Below, one piece after another: positions 8,405 to 16,211 of a stretch of DNA of 64,000 nucleotides (position 1 is its first letter; each line of letters begins with the position of its first letter). The DNA is taken from positions 1 through 64,000 of the forward strand of contig JAZPYZ010000014.1 of assembly GCA_045544455.1 (NCBI GenBank). The letters are read 5' to 3'. The DNA comes from JAZPYZ01 sp045544455 (lineage in GTDB: Bacteria; Bacillota; Clostridia; Oscillospirales; Acutalibacteraceae). Under the pieces are notes generated by a model, which saw only the letters and a list, made by a program, of their open reading frames with translations, made no database searches and had not been told where the DNA came from. A program made the translations under genes and the position numbers.

Positions 8405-9049
8405 ATGGAACGATCGGATATCTCTTACGGACGGTTCGGGTGGTGGTTGTTGGCCGTTGCCGCCGCAAGCACGGGTTTGCGCAACACGTTGTGGCTGTTG
8501 TTGTTTGTATCGGTTGCCGGGGTGATGATCGGGTTGGCAGATCGTCTGCTATGTCACCTTACGCACGTAGCGGTGCCACGATATATGTGGGGTGTGGCGT
8601 TGGCTATATCGGCCGTTTGGTGGTGGCAGGTAGTAGCCGGAAAACCAGGGCGTATCGGCGCGTTTTGGTCGGTGTTGGCCGCTGTGCCGGCCTTGACCGA
8701 TCGCGCGGCTTATGTGCCGGCAAGGCAGGTATGGTGGTCGGCCGGTGTGTGTCTGTTGATCGGGTTGGTACGCGAATTGTTGTCGACCGGTCAACTGTAC
8801 GGGTATGCGGTGTGGCCGACGTCGCTACCGATTTTGTCACGCGGTTTTGCCAACGGTGGGATCGGTCTGATAGTGGCTGGTTTGTTGGTAGGTGTTTGTC
8901 TTGGTCATCTGCCGCTTCGGTGGGGAAAACGTCCACTAAGCTTTCTGTCACGCATCCATGAGCCGTTCGGAACGGGGCGATCGGCCGGCGTGCCGTTAGC
9001 GTTGACGGTGCTGGGACTTGGTTGGCTGACGGTGACGGCCTGGATATAA
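8405..9049 (+). CDS. Degenerate RnfE/NqrD-like membrane protein
   Basis: About 214 residues with about six hydrophobic helices, last gene of the Rnf-like cluster. The region LLIGLVRELLSTGQLYGYAVWP matches the RnfE/NqrD pattern 'REILGxGTLFG', and position in the operon (C-D-G-E order) agrees. However the two Cys-containing motifs that hold the intramembrane [2Fe-2S] cluster in RnfA/RnfE (around 'GLCP' and 'VNC') are not recognisable; those places read LLAVAAASTG and WSVLAAVPALTD. The ATG lies four bases after rnfG. Identification as RnfE-derived is likely but not certain; it could be an unrelated accessory membrane protein. A terminator follows at once, so RnfA and RnfB are not encoded here. 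Confidence 0.6.
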   Translation: MERSDISYGRFGWWLLAVAAASTGLRNTLWLLLFVSVAGVMIGLADRLLCHLTHVAVPRYMWGVALAISAVWWWQVVAGKPGRIGAFWSVLAAVPALTDRAAYVPARQVWWSAGVCLLIGLVRELLSTGQLYGYAVWPTSLPILSRGFANGGIGLIVAGLLVGVCLGHLPLRWGKRPLSFLSRIHEPFGTGRSAGVPLALTVLGLGWLTVTAWI

Positions 9050-9050
9050 A

Positions 9051-9084
9051 AAGAGAGCAGACCACACGGTCTGCTCTCTTTTTA
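9051..9084. terminator. Bidirectional rho-independent terminator
   Basis: A 13-bp perfect stem (9051-9063 with 9068-9080, loop ACAC), A-rich on the left and T-rich on the right. It ends both the Rnf-like operon and the leftward gene at 9089. Confidence 0.93.
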
Positions 9085-9088
9085 TACG

Positions 9089-9382
9089 TTAGTTTTTCAG
9101 TTCACGTTCCAACCAAATGGAACCGATATCGAGCGCGTTATACAATCCGTTTTTCTCGCTCTTTTTAAGGATGCGGTCTTTCATCCGCAGGTCCTCGTCG
9201 GTGGACATCAGTTGGATTTGAATTTTATCCGCCATTTCGAGATCTCCGTTTTGTTTGGTGGAGAGAATCTGCATGACGATAACGCATTTTTCACCCATGT
9301 CACCGTAATAAATGGTGTTGCCCGAACGCACAAGGGGACGGCCCTTATACATCAAAAACGGCAGTTCGGTCTTTTCCGCCAT
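9089..9382 (-). CDS. Conserved small protein of unknown function
   Basis: A 97-residue soluble protein with no signal peptide or membrane helix; I do not recognise the family. It reads like a small beta-strand-rich domain (MYKGRPLVRSGNTIYYGDMG, KCVIVMQIL) followed by a charged helix ending in IWLERELKN. It has a good AGGAGG-type site 6-8 bases before the ATG. It lies 88 bases downstream of ireB in the same direction, so it may be co-transcribed with it. Confidence 0.7.
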   Translation of the reverse strand: MAEKTELPFLMYKGRPLVRSGNTIYYGDMGEKCVIVMQILSTKQNGDLEMADKIQIQLMSTDEDLRMKDRILKKSEKNGLYNALDIGSIWLERELKN

Positions 9383-9470
9383 AGTAACCTCCTAGTAGCG
9401 TGACAGTCGATAAACGAACCTGCCACTGAATTGTCTGTTTCACCCCTTGCTTCGCTTATCCGCAAGGCTA

Positions 9471-9722
9471 TTAATCGTTCAAATACGCACGTACCAACGC
9501 GCGCAACAATTCATCGCGATCCAGACGGCGAATCAGGTTGCGGGCATTGTTATGGGTGGTGATATAGGTCGGATCTTCCGACAGAATGTAGCCGACGATC
9601 TGATTGATCGGGTTATATCCTTTTTCGCGCAACGCATCGTATACGGTGGTCAGCACTTTCCGCATTTCCAACTCTTTATCGTCACCGATAGAAAAGGTCA
9701 TAGTACGAGATTTGTCCAGCAT
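9471..9722 (-). CDS. ireB: IreB family regulatory phosphoprotein (UPF0297)
   Basis: An 83-residue protein matching IreB, a small cytoplasmic dimer phosphorylated by the PASTA kinase IreK and linked to cephalosporin tolerance in Enterococcus. The diagnostic block GYNPINQIVGYILSEDP, then THNNARNLIRRLDRDELL, is nearly fully conserved. The Thr-rich N-terminus (SRTMTF) is where phosphorylation occurs in the characterised protein. The usual downstream partner (a RuvX/YqgF gene) is absent; an unknown 97-residue protein takes its place. Confidence 0.92.
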   Translation of the reverse strand: MLDKSRTMTFSIGDDKELEMRKVLTTVYDALREKGYNPINQIVGYILSEDPTYITTHNNARNLIRRLDRDELLRALVRAYLND

Positions 9723-9766
9723 CTTGATTTACCTCCTTATCGAGTAAAATATTCGATATTACTCAT

Positions 9767-9795
9767 ATTATACTCGACTTTTTCGCGTTTTGCAA
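9767..9795 (-). promoter_or_regulatory. Promoter of ireB
   Basis: On the minus strand TTGCAA (9790-9795), a 17-base spacer, and TATAAT (9767-9772). An AT-rich imperfect palindrome (9742-9764) lies in the leader just before the ribosome-binding site. Confidence 0.75.
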
Positions 9796-9798
9796 GTA

Positions 9799-12189
9799 TT
9801 ACGAACGAAGAATACAGCCATTTTCACGTAAATGTTTGAAAATTTTCTGTAAAGCCCGGTCGGTTTCGGCATCGGTCAAGGTGGACTCGGCCGAACGGAA
9901 GGTCAGGTTATAGGCTACACTCTTCATGCCGGTAGCGATCTGCGCTCCTTGATATACGTCGAACAACGCAATTTTTTCCAACAGTTTTCCGCCGCTTTCT
10001 TTGATCCAACGTTCGATGTCCGCGACCGGCAGATCTTCGTTACACAACAACGCAATATCGCGTTGCATCGCCGGGAATTTCGGCAACGGTTTATACAATA
10101 CGCGTTCCGGTTCTACGGCATAGATCGGCGCGAGTTGTATTTCGGCCACGTACACGCGAGTATCGAGTTCAAACGCGTCGGCGGTATCGGGATGCAGTTC
10201 GCCGAACACGGCAACGGATTCTCCGTTCACCATGGCGTTCGCTTGCCGGCCCGGATGCAGATACGGTTCGCTCGATGCGGTATAGTCCGCGGTGATGCCG
10301 AATCGGGCGAGCAACATTTCCACTAACCCTTTCAATGTCAGGAACGATTCGTCGTTGCCGTACAAACCGATACACAATGCCGGCAACTCTTGCGGTTGTT
10401 CGGTCAACGGCAGAGCGTTGGCTTTAAAAAGTTTGCTGCGTTCAAAGAATCGTACAGCCGGCATCTTGCGGTTGTAGTTAGTCGACAATACCGTCAACAT
10501 ACTGGTCAGCAGTTGGGTGCGCAGCACCGAATATTCTTCACCCAGCGGATTGAGGATCGGTATCATCCGGCGGCGTGCATCGTCGGTTGGCAGGTTCAGC
10601 GGCTCGATCACCGACGGGTTGATAAACGAATAGGTGGTGATCTCTTGTAATCCGGCCGCCACCAACGCCGCTTTCAAGCGATCGTCTTTGTCACGGTTAA
10701 ACAGGCGTTTGCCACGCATAACTGCGCCCTTCATGGCGGTGCCAACAATGTGGTCGTATCCGTAAATACGCATCACTTCTTCGGCCAGATCCGCACGCCC
10801 TTCAATATCGTCACGGAACGACGGAACCAAGCAGGTCAACACGCCGTCTTGCACTGTGGTTTCGATCTCCAACCGGTTGAGGATATTGACCATCTCGTCT
10901 TCCGGAATCTCAACGCCGAGCAGATCGCTGATGCGAGAGGCCTTTACCGTGAGTTTACGTTTTTCCGGTAACGCTTCGCAACAATCGATCGCGCCGTCGT
11001 AAATATCGCCGGCATCGAGTTCATCGATCAGTTGCAGGGCGCGTTCCATCGCGTATTCCACCCCAACGATATCCACGCCTTTTTCAAACCGTGCACTGGA
11101 TTCGGTCCGCATGCCGAGTGCGCGCGCGGTGCGGCGCACGCTATCGCGACGGAATTTTGCACATTCAAGGAACAGGTCGGTGGTGTCGGGTTTGATCTCA
11201 CTGTCTAAACCGCCCATGATACCGGCCAGGCAAGACGGCGCTTCGGCGTCGGCAATCACCAACATATCGGTGGTCAGGATATGATCCTTTTCGTCTAACG
11301 TGGTGATCGGTTCGTTTTCGGCCGCGCGCCGCACGATGATCTGCCGACCGCGAATATCGCGCATGTCAAACGCGTGCATCGGTTGTCCGGTTTCCAGCAT
11401 CACGTAGTTGGTGATATCGACAATATTATTGATCGGTCGCATGCCGGCGGCTTTCAATCGCGCTTTCATCCAATCGGGAGACGGGCCGATTCGCAGGTTT
11501 TTCACCACTCGTCCGTAATAACGGGGACACAGATCGGTATCTTCCACCGTCACGCGCATTTCATCGTGGATGTTACCGCCCACGGTTTTATAGGTCGGTT
11601 GCGGTTTGTTGAACGGTTTTTTCAACGCCACCGCGGCTTCACGCGCCACGCCGAGCACGCTTTGGCAGTCGGGACGATTGGCGGTGATTTTGAAATCGAT
11701 CACATAATCCCACAGTCCCAACACGTCGCGCATATCGGTACCGGGTATTTGCGGTTCGGGCAAAATCAGGATCCCATACACGCCGGCACCCGGAAAATCC
11801 TCTTCTTTCAAGCACAGTTCTTCACCGGAACACAACATGCCGTAGGACGGCAATCCCCGCAGTTTTCCTTTTTTGATGTGCATGCCGTTGGGCAGATGCG
11901 AATCGTGCAGTGCCGCCGGCACATACGCCCCTTCAAACACGTTGTTCGCACCGGTGATGATCTGTACCGGTTCTTCGGCACCAACGTCGATTTGGCAGAT
12001 CTGTAATTTGTCTGCATCGGGATGTTTTTCCAATTTGATAATCTGGCCAACGACCACGTTATCCATGGTTTTCGACAGGTCTTCCATGCTTTCCACTTCA
12101 AACCCACTCATCACCATTTTGTCGCACAGTTCGTTTACCGGCACGTCAATATCCACATAGTTTTTCAGCCAACTCAATGAAATTTGCAT
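9799..12189 (-). CDS. pheT: Phenylalanine--tRNA ligase beta subunit
   Basis: Beta chain of the alpha2-beta2 phenylalanyl-tRNA synthetase. At 796 residues it is full length: an N-terminal tRNA-binding OB domain (about 40-150, VGQIIKLEKHPDADKLQIC, SYGMLCSGEEL), the B3/B4 editing domain (about 200-380), the B5 DNA-binding-like fold, a catalytic-like core, and a C-terminal ferredoxin-fold anticodon-binding domain (KFPAMQRDIALLC to the end). It lies 24 bases downstream of pheS and is controlled by the same T-box leader. Confidence 0.97.
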   Translation of the reverse strand: MQISLSWLKNYVDIDVPVNELCDKMVMSGFEVESMEDLSKTMDNVVVGQIIKLEKHPDADKLQICQIDVGAEEPVQIITGANNVFEGAYVPAALHDSHLPNGMHIKKGKLRGLPSYGMLCSGEELCLKEEDFPGAGVYGILILPEPQIPGTDMRDVLGLWDYVIDFKITANRPDCQSVLGVAREAAVALKKPFNKPQPTYKTVGGNIHDEMRVTVEDTDLCPRYYGRVVKNLRIGPSPDWMKARLKAAGMRPINNIVDITNYVMLETGQPMHAFDMRDIRGRQIIVRRAAENEPITTLDEKDHILTTDMLVIADAEAPSCLAGIMGGLDSEIKPDTTDLFLECAKFRRDSVRRTARALGMRTESSARFEKGVDIVGVEYAMERALQLIDELDAGDIYDGAIDCCEALPEKRKLTVKASRISDLLGVEIPEDEMVNILNRLEIETTVQDGVLTCLVPSFRDDIEGRADLAEEVMRIYGYDHIVGTAMKGAVMRGKRLFNRDKDDRLKAALVAAGLQEITTYSFINPSVIEPLNLPTDDARRRMIPILNPLGEEYSVLRTQLLTSMLTVLSTNYNRKMPAVRFFERSKLFKANALPLTEQPQELPALCIGLYGNDESFLTLKGLVEMLLARFGITADYTASSEPYLHPGRQANAMVNGESVAVFGELHPDTADAFELDTRVYVAEIQLAPIYAVEPERVLYKPLPKFPAMQRDIALLCNEDLPVADIERWIKESGGKLLEKIALFDVYQGAQIATGMKSVAYNLTFRSAESTLTDAETDRALQKIFKHLRENGCILRS

Positions 12190-12213
12190 CCTTGTCTTCC
12201 TCCTTCGCCCTTA

Positions 12214-13233
12214 TCAAAATTGTTCCAAGAACCGTTGATCGTTTTCGAACAACAAGCGAATATCGCTGATCTTATAACTGGTGGTGGTCAGACGGTCCAA
12301 TCCAATACCAAACGCGAAACCGGAATATACGTCCGGATCGATGCCGCAGTTGGCCAACACTTTCGGGTGAACCATACCGGCGCCGAGAATTTCGATCCAG
12401 CCGGCTCCCTTACACACGCGGCACCCTTTGCCGCCGCAAGCCGAACAACTCACGTCCACCTCGACGCTCGGTTCGGTAAACGGGAAGAAGGACGGACGGA
12501 ACCGCACCTTGGTATCCGAACCGTAAATTTCATGAGCGAGTTGTTCCAACACGCCTTTTAGATCACACATGGTGATTCCTTTGTCCACGACCAGTCCCTC
12601 AACCTGATGGAACACCGGGGAGTGGGTGGCGTCGACTTCGTCGGCACGGAACACGCGGCCGGGGCAGATCATGCGGATCGGCGGCGTGCGGTTTTCCATC
12701 GTGCGAATCTGCGCAGCCGAGGTTTGGGTGCGCAACAACAGATTTTCGCTGAGATAGAAGGTGTCTTGCATATCGCGCGCTGGATGATCTTCCGGCAGGT
12801 TAAGTGCTTCAAAGTTGTAGTAGTCGGTTTCCACTTCCGGACCGTCTACCACATCAAACCCCATTGATTGGAAGATATCGATCAGGTTCTCCAACACGAT
12901 ATTCAACGGATGTAAACCGCCTTTAGCCGGTTGTGTACCCGGCATGGTTACGTCGATTTTCTCCGCCGCAAGCCGCGCTTGCTTTTCTGCCTGCTCGAGG
13001 GCTGTCGCGCGTTCGGTGATTGCCTGTTCGAGTTCGGCACGCAGCTGGTTGACCAACGCCCCGACTTTCGGACGTTCTTCCGCCGGCAAGGCGCCCATGC
13101 CGCGCAACAGTTCGGTCAGCGCCCCTTTCTTACCAAGCACGGTTACACGCAGTTCTTCCAGTGCTTTTTGCGAATCGGCTTCGTTCAGCGAGGCCAACGT
13201 CTGTTGGCGAATCGCTTCCAGTTTTTCTTTCAT
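12214..13233 (-). CDS. pheS: Phenylalanine--tRNA ligase alpha subunit
   Basis: Catalytic alpha chain (339 residues) that forms Phe-AMP and charges tRNA-Phe. It has an N-terminal coiled coil (residues 1-90), then class II synthetase motifs: motif 2 (PGRVFRADEVDATHSPVFHQVEG) and motif 3 (AFGIGLDRLTTTSYKISDIR). A four-cysteine cluster, CSACGGKGCRVCKG, lies in the catalytic domain, as is common in this family. It is the first gene of the operon behind the T-box. Confidence 0.97.
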   Translation of the reverse strand: MKEKLEAIRQQTLASLNEADSQKALEELRVTVLGKKGALTELLRGMGALPAEERPKVGALVNQLRAELEQAITERATALEQAEKQARLAAEKIDVTMPGTQPAKGGLHPLNIVLENLIDIFQSMGFDVVDGPEVETDYYNFEALNLPEDHPARDMQDTFYLSENLLLRTQTSAAQIRTMENRTPPIRMICPGRVFRADEVDATHSPVFHQVEGLVVDKGITMCDLKGVLEQLAHEIYGSDTKVRFRPSFFPFTEPSVEVDVSCSACGGKGCRVCKGAGWIEILGAGMVHPKVLANCGIDPDVYSGFAFGIGLDRLTTTSYKISDIRLLFENDQRFLEQF

Positions 13234-13282
13234 CGATCTTTCCTCCTATGCAACATCGGGCTATCCTATGTTGCGCTAAAAT

Positions 13283-13540
13283 AAAAAACGCCCTCGTCCC
13301 CCATAGGGACGAAGACACTCTCCGTGGTACCACCCTGATTCAATGCCGCATACGGCATCCTCTGGCGATGGGTAACGGCATCACCCGTCGACTCCTACTG
13401 ACAAACCGCCGGTTTGCGTTCAGCGTCGCCGCTCGGAAGAGAATTTCAGGCCCGATCGCGCACAGGATGCTTTCAGCCGGTGACATCCCTCTCTGCTGTG
13501 CCGAAGCCGGACCTTACTTGGCTTCGTCAAGGCGTTATTC
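13283..13540 (-). ncRNA. T-box leader controlling pheST
   Basis: A tRNA-sensing leader RNA of roughly 255 bases on the minus strand. The hallmark T-box sequence AGGGTGGTACCACGG is read at 13336-13322, followed by a terminator helix (13292-13300 with 13306-13314) and a U-run (13283-13288). Candidate phenylalanine specifier codons UUC occur at 13443-13441 and 13438-13436; I could not decide between them. Uncharged tRNA-Phe would pair with the T-box bulge and block the terminator, raising pheST expression. Confidence 0.93.
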
Positions 13541-13546
13541 TTATAC

Positions 13547-13574
13547 AGTATAGCACACTTTTTGAAAAATGCAA
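13547..13574 (-). promoter_or_regulatory. Promoter of the pheST operon
   Basis: On the minus strand TTGCAT (13569-13574), 16 bases, TATACT (13547-13552). Transcription would begin near 13540, directly at the T-box stem I. Confidence 0.7.
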
Positions 13575-13629
13575 GAAAAAAGTATATACGCGCGTAATTA
13601 TATGTCAAAAGCCGTGCGTTGGATCGGTG

Positions 13630-13658
13630 TTGTTAATTCACGGTTCGGTGGGCATACT
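13630..13658 (+). promoter_or_regulatory. Candidate promoter of the membrane protein at 13683
   Basis: TTGTTA (13630-13635), 17 bases, CATACT (13653-13658). It is upstream of a GGTGAGG ribosome-binding site. Confidence 0.4.
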
Positions 13659-13682
13659 AGGACCGATAGGTGGTGAGGGACG

Positions 13683-14456
13683 ATGGTAATCAATAAAATG
13701 GGGCGCACGATTTTACGCGGTCGATGGAAAAGCGCGGTGGCGGCACAGTTCGTGCAAGCGGTTGCCGTTTCCGTAGCGATAGGCGTACAATGGTGGATTG
13801 GTTCGTTAGCCGGTGCGGTGGGATATGCGCTTTCCGCCGTACTGGTGCTGGTCGTCGATTTGTGTGCGGTGTCACCCTTTAAGTGGGGGGTTGCCGCGTT
13901 TTATTGGCGCTCGATCTATCGTCCGGACACCACGCTTTGGACGTGCTTGACAGAGGCGTATCACCATCATTATCGTCGTGCTATAGAATGGCGATGGTGT
14001 TATTGGCGGCACGGAATACTATGGTTGGCGGTGTGCAGTTTGCCGTGGGCGTTGGGGAACGGTACGGTTGCTTGGTTGGACACACTGGCGATCACCCCGT
14101 TGACCGAAGCCGCCGCCATCTTTTTTCAGGTAGTCACGGCGGTGGCGTTGCCTGGAGGATGGGTGGCGTGGAAACTGTGTATGCTGGGGTATCTGCCGGC
14201 GGTCTATCTCATGATTGCCGGTATGGATGCCGGCGAAGCCTTTGCGTGGTCACGTAAATTGATGAAAGGTACCTACAATCAAACCGTGTGGTATTTTTGC
14301 GGATTTGGGTGGTGGTTGCCATTATATCTGCTGATCATACCGTGGCCGATGATATCACCGTTGTTGGAGGGAGGTAAAGCCGGATTGGTGTATCGGCGTT
14401 TACGTACCGCTCGACGTGAACAAAACAATCAGGCATCCGCCCGTGCGAATGCCTGA
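13683..14456 (+). CDS. Multi-pass membrane protein of unknown function
   Basis: A 257-residue protein with about five or six hydrophobic helices, very rich in Trp and Tyr (for example AFYWRSIYRP, AIEWRWCYWRHG, YFCGFGWWLPLYLL). No catalytic motif is visible. The layout, with a cytoplasmic basic N-terminus and an RxxMKGTYNQ loop before the last helices, is reminiscent of DUF975-type integral membrane proteins, but this is only a resemblance. It lies alone between the divergent pheST operon and the convergent HTH regulator. Confidence 0.65.
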   Translation: MVINKMGRTILRGRWKSAVAAQFVQAVAVSVAIGVQWWIGSLAGAVGYALSAVLVLVVDLCAVSPFKWGVAAFYWRSIYRPDTTLWTCLTEAYHHHYRRAIEWRWCYWRHGILWLAVCSLPWALGNGTVAWLDTLAITPLTEAAAIFFQVVTAVALPGGWVAWKLCMLGYLPAVYLMIAGMDAGEAFAWSRKLMKGTYNQTVWYFCGFGWWLPLYLLIIPWPMISPLLEGGKAGLVYRRLRTARREQNNQASARANA

Positions 14457-14459
14457 TTG
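14426..14459. terminator. Inverted repeat between convergent genes
   Basis: An 11-bp perfect repeat (14426-14436 with 14449-14459, 12-base loop) within the last codons of the membrane-protein gene. Read on the minus strand it is followed by TTTTG, so it could be a weak terminator for the HTH regulator. There is no T-run on the plus strand. Confidence 0.5.
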
Positions 14460-14471
14460 CGTGTCCGATAT

Positions 14472-15071
14472 TTAATTGGATTTATGTTTGATATTGGCCC
14501 ACATACCGAGGATGGCTTGCGCCGGAATCCCCACGATAAACAACAACCATCCGTTCCAACCGTTGCATAGATACAACGTCAACCAAATGGAAAACCAACC
14601 CGACCACATCAACAACGAAATGATTAAAAAGTTGAGTTTGGCGTTAAACCAGATTGAGTTAAAGATCAGCCACATTACCATGGAGATCGGCACCGCAAAC
14701 ACAAATGCCAACCAATGATGTTGCAGATCCGGCACGGCCATATCCAAGATGACAAATGCCATCGTCGCGACCAACCACACCGCCAATATGCAGATGCCGG
14801 TGATAAAGACGCGATTATGGATTCGCCATTTACTGATCTGCTTAAGCATGTCCTTTTTATGCTCCGCCTGCAGGAGATAATCCACCGTTACCTCGAACAG
14901 GTCGGCGATTTGTTTCAACACCGTCACGTCGGGAATCGATTCGCCGCGTTCCCATTTCGAAACTGCCTTGTCGGAATAGTGCAGCAAGGTGGCCAGTTCC
15001 GCCTGTGTGATACCGCGTTCCCGCCGCAGGTCGGTGATATTTTTAGCGATAATCGGCTTCAATTCACTCAT
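14472..15071 (-). CDS. XRE-family HTH regulator with C-terminal membrane domain
   Basis: A 199-residue protein. Residues 5-65 form an XRE helix-turn-helix (ITQAELATLLHYSDKAVSKWERG, PDVTVLKQIADLFEVTVDYLL). From about residue 85 on there are four to five hydrophobic helices, so the DNA-binding domain is tethered to the membrane. A close paralogue with the same architecture lies at 47503. The ligand and target genes are unknown. A strong inverted repeat upstream (15138-15177) is a candidate operator. The start is set by the conserved SELKPIIAKNITDLR N-terminus. Confidence 0.85.
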   Translation of the reverse strand: MSELKPIIAKNITDLRRERGITQAELATLLHYSDKAVSKWERGESIPDVTVLKQIADLFEVTVDYLLQAEHKKDMLKQISKWRIHNRVFITGICILAVWLVATMAFVILDMAVPDLQHHWLAFVFAVPISMVMWLIFNSIWFNAKLNFLIISLLMWSGWFSIWLTLYLCNGWNGWLLFIVGIPAQAILGMWANIKHKSN

Positions 15072-15090
15072 ATATCTTCACCCGAATCTT

Positions 15091-15119
15091 ATTTTAACAT
15101 ATTTTTCCACCGGTTGCAA
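15091..15119 (-). promoter_or_regulatory. Promoter of the HTH-membrane regulator
   Basis: On the minus strand TTGCAA (15114-15119), 17 bases, TAAAAT (15091-15096). Confidence 0.65.
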
Positions 15120-15137
15120 TGGGCAATTTTTGTCGAA

Positions 15138-15177
15138 TCTACCATCGGTAGAGTGATAATTTTTTCACTCTACCGAT
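15138..15177. promoter_or_regulatory. Inverted repeats with GGTAGA half-sites, candidate operator
   Basis: A perfect 13-bp inverted repeat ATCGGTAGAGTGA (15144-15156) / TCACTCTACCGAT (15165-15177), overlapped on its left by a second palindrome TCTACC-ATC-GGTAGA (15138-15152). It sits between the divergent promoters of the HTH-membrane regulator and degV. It is not placed to terminate any visible transcript, so an operator is the better reading. Confidence 0.55.
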
Positions 15178-15215
15178 CAAAGTCGGACGGTATAGTGCTT
15201 TCGGAAGAAAGTAGA

Positions 15216-15244
15216 TTGCGCACGGGCGCGATATGCGGTATAAT
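15216..15244 (+). promoter_or_regulatory. Promoter of degV
   Basis: TTGCGC (15216-15221), 17 bases, TATAAT (15239-15244). Confidence 0.65.
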
Positions 15245-15277
15245 GATCATGTTATCAATTTGGCAGGAGTGACTGAG

Positions 15278-16144
15278 ATGCAATCGTATGTTTTGTTTAC
15301 CGATTCCGGCTGCGATATCGCGCCGGCGAAATTGAAGGAGTGGCAGGTATCGTATATCCCGATGACCTTCCGGTTTGGGGATAGCGAAACCGACTATCGC
15401 AACGATGAAGTGACGACGAAAGATTTTTATGCCAGACTGCGTGCCGGCGAAATGTCCAAAACGGCTGCGATCAACACCGAAACTTTCAAAGAGGCGTTTG
15501 AGCCGACGTTGAAACAGGGGTTGGATGTGTTGTACGTGGCGTTTTCGTCCGGTCTTTCCTCGACCAGCCACATGGCACAACTGGCCGCCGATGAACTTAA
15601 AGAAACCTATCCCGATCGCACGGTGGTAGTTGTCGATACGTTGGCGGCGTCAGCTGGACACGGGTTGATCGTGTATCTCGCCGTACAGAAAAAGCAAGCC
15701 GGCGCTTCGATTCAAGAATTGGCGCAGTATCTCAACGACATTCGTTTGCACGTGGCGTTGTGGTTTACGGTGGATGATCTGCAACATCTCAAACGCGGCG
15801 GTCGCATCAACCCGACGGTGGCGTTGGTTGGCGGCATGCTCGGTATCAAGCCGGTCTTGCACATGGACGATGAAGGACATCTGATTTCGAAAAGCAAGGT
15901 GCGTGGCCGTCAAGCGGCTTTGAAAGCGTTGGTTGACAAGGTCAAAGAATTGGCGATAGATCCGAAAAACGATCCGATTTTTGTCAGTCACGGTGACTGT
16001 GAAGACGATGCCAAGCGGTTTGCCCAAATGTTGGAAGATGAAACCGGTGCCAAGGTTACCTTGACGTCGGATATCGGCCCGGTTATCGGTTCGCATTCCG
16101 GACCGGGTACGTTGGCGGTGTTTTTCATCGCACGCAACCGATAA
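15278..16144 (+). CDS. DegV family fatty-acid-binding protein
   Basis: A 288-residue two-domain protein of the DegV family. Members bind a fatty acid and, as FakB, present it to the kinase FakA for phosphorylation. It starts with the typical FTDSGCDIAPAKLKEW, has DVLYVAFSSGLSSTS and VVDTLAASAGHGL, and carries the LKRGGRINPTVALVGGMLGIKPVL block and a C-terminal HSGPGTLAVFF. The start at 15278 is preferred over an upstream in-frame codon because AGGAG lies 8 bases before it. The FakA gene is not in the window. Confidence 0.92.
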   Translation: MQSYVLFTDSGCDIAPAKLKEWQVSYIPMTFRFGDSETDYRNDEVTTKDFYARLRAGEMSKTAAINTETFKEAFEPTLKQGLDVLYVAFSSGLSSTSHMAQLAADELKETYPDRTVVVVDTLAASAGHGLIVYLAVQKKQAGASIQELAQYLNDIRLHVALWFTVDDLQHLKRGGRINPTVALVGGMLGIKPVLHMDDEGHLISKSKVRGRQAALKALVDKVKELAIDPKNDPIFVSHGDCEDDAKRFAQMLEDETGAKVTLTSDIGPVIGSHSGPGTLAVFFIARNR

Positions 16145-16211
16145 CCGTCGATTTCAGGTATGAATGTCCACTCGACTGCATATAGATGGCAGTGGAAATG
16201 GGGTGGACAAA

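Noticed and set aside
9742..9764. AT-rich imperfect palindrome in the ireB leader as an operator
   Set aside because: It is imperfect and made mostly of A/T; such repeats arise easily by chance in a leader region.
13234..13682. The gap between pheS and the membrane protein as a possible small protein locus
   Set aside because: The hallmark T-box sequence, terminator and promoter explain it as the pheST leader.
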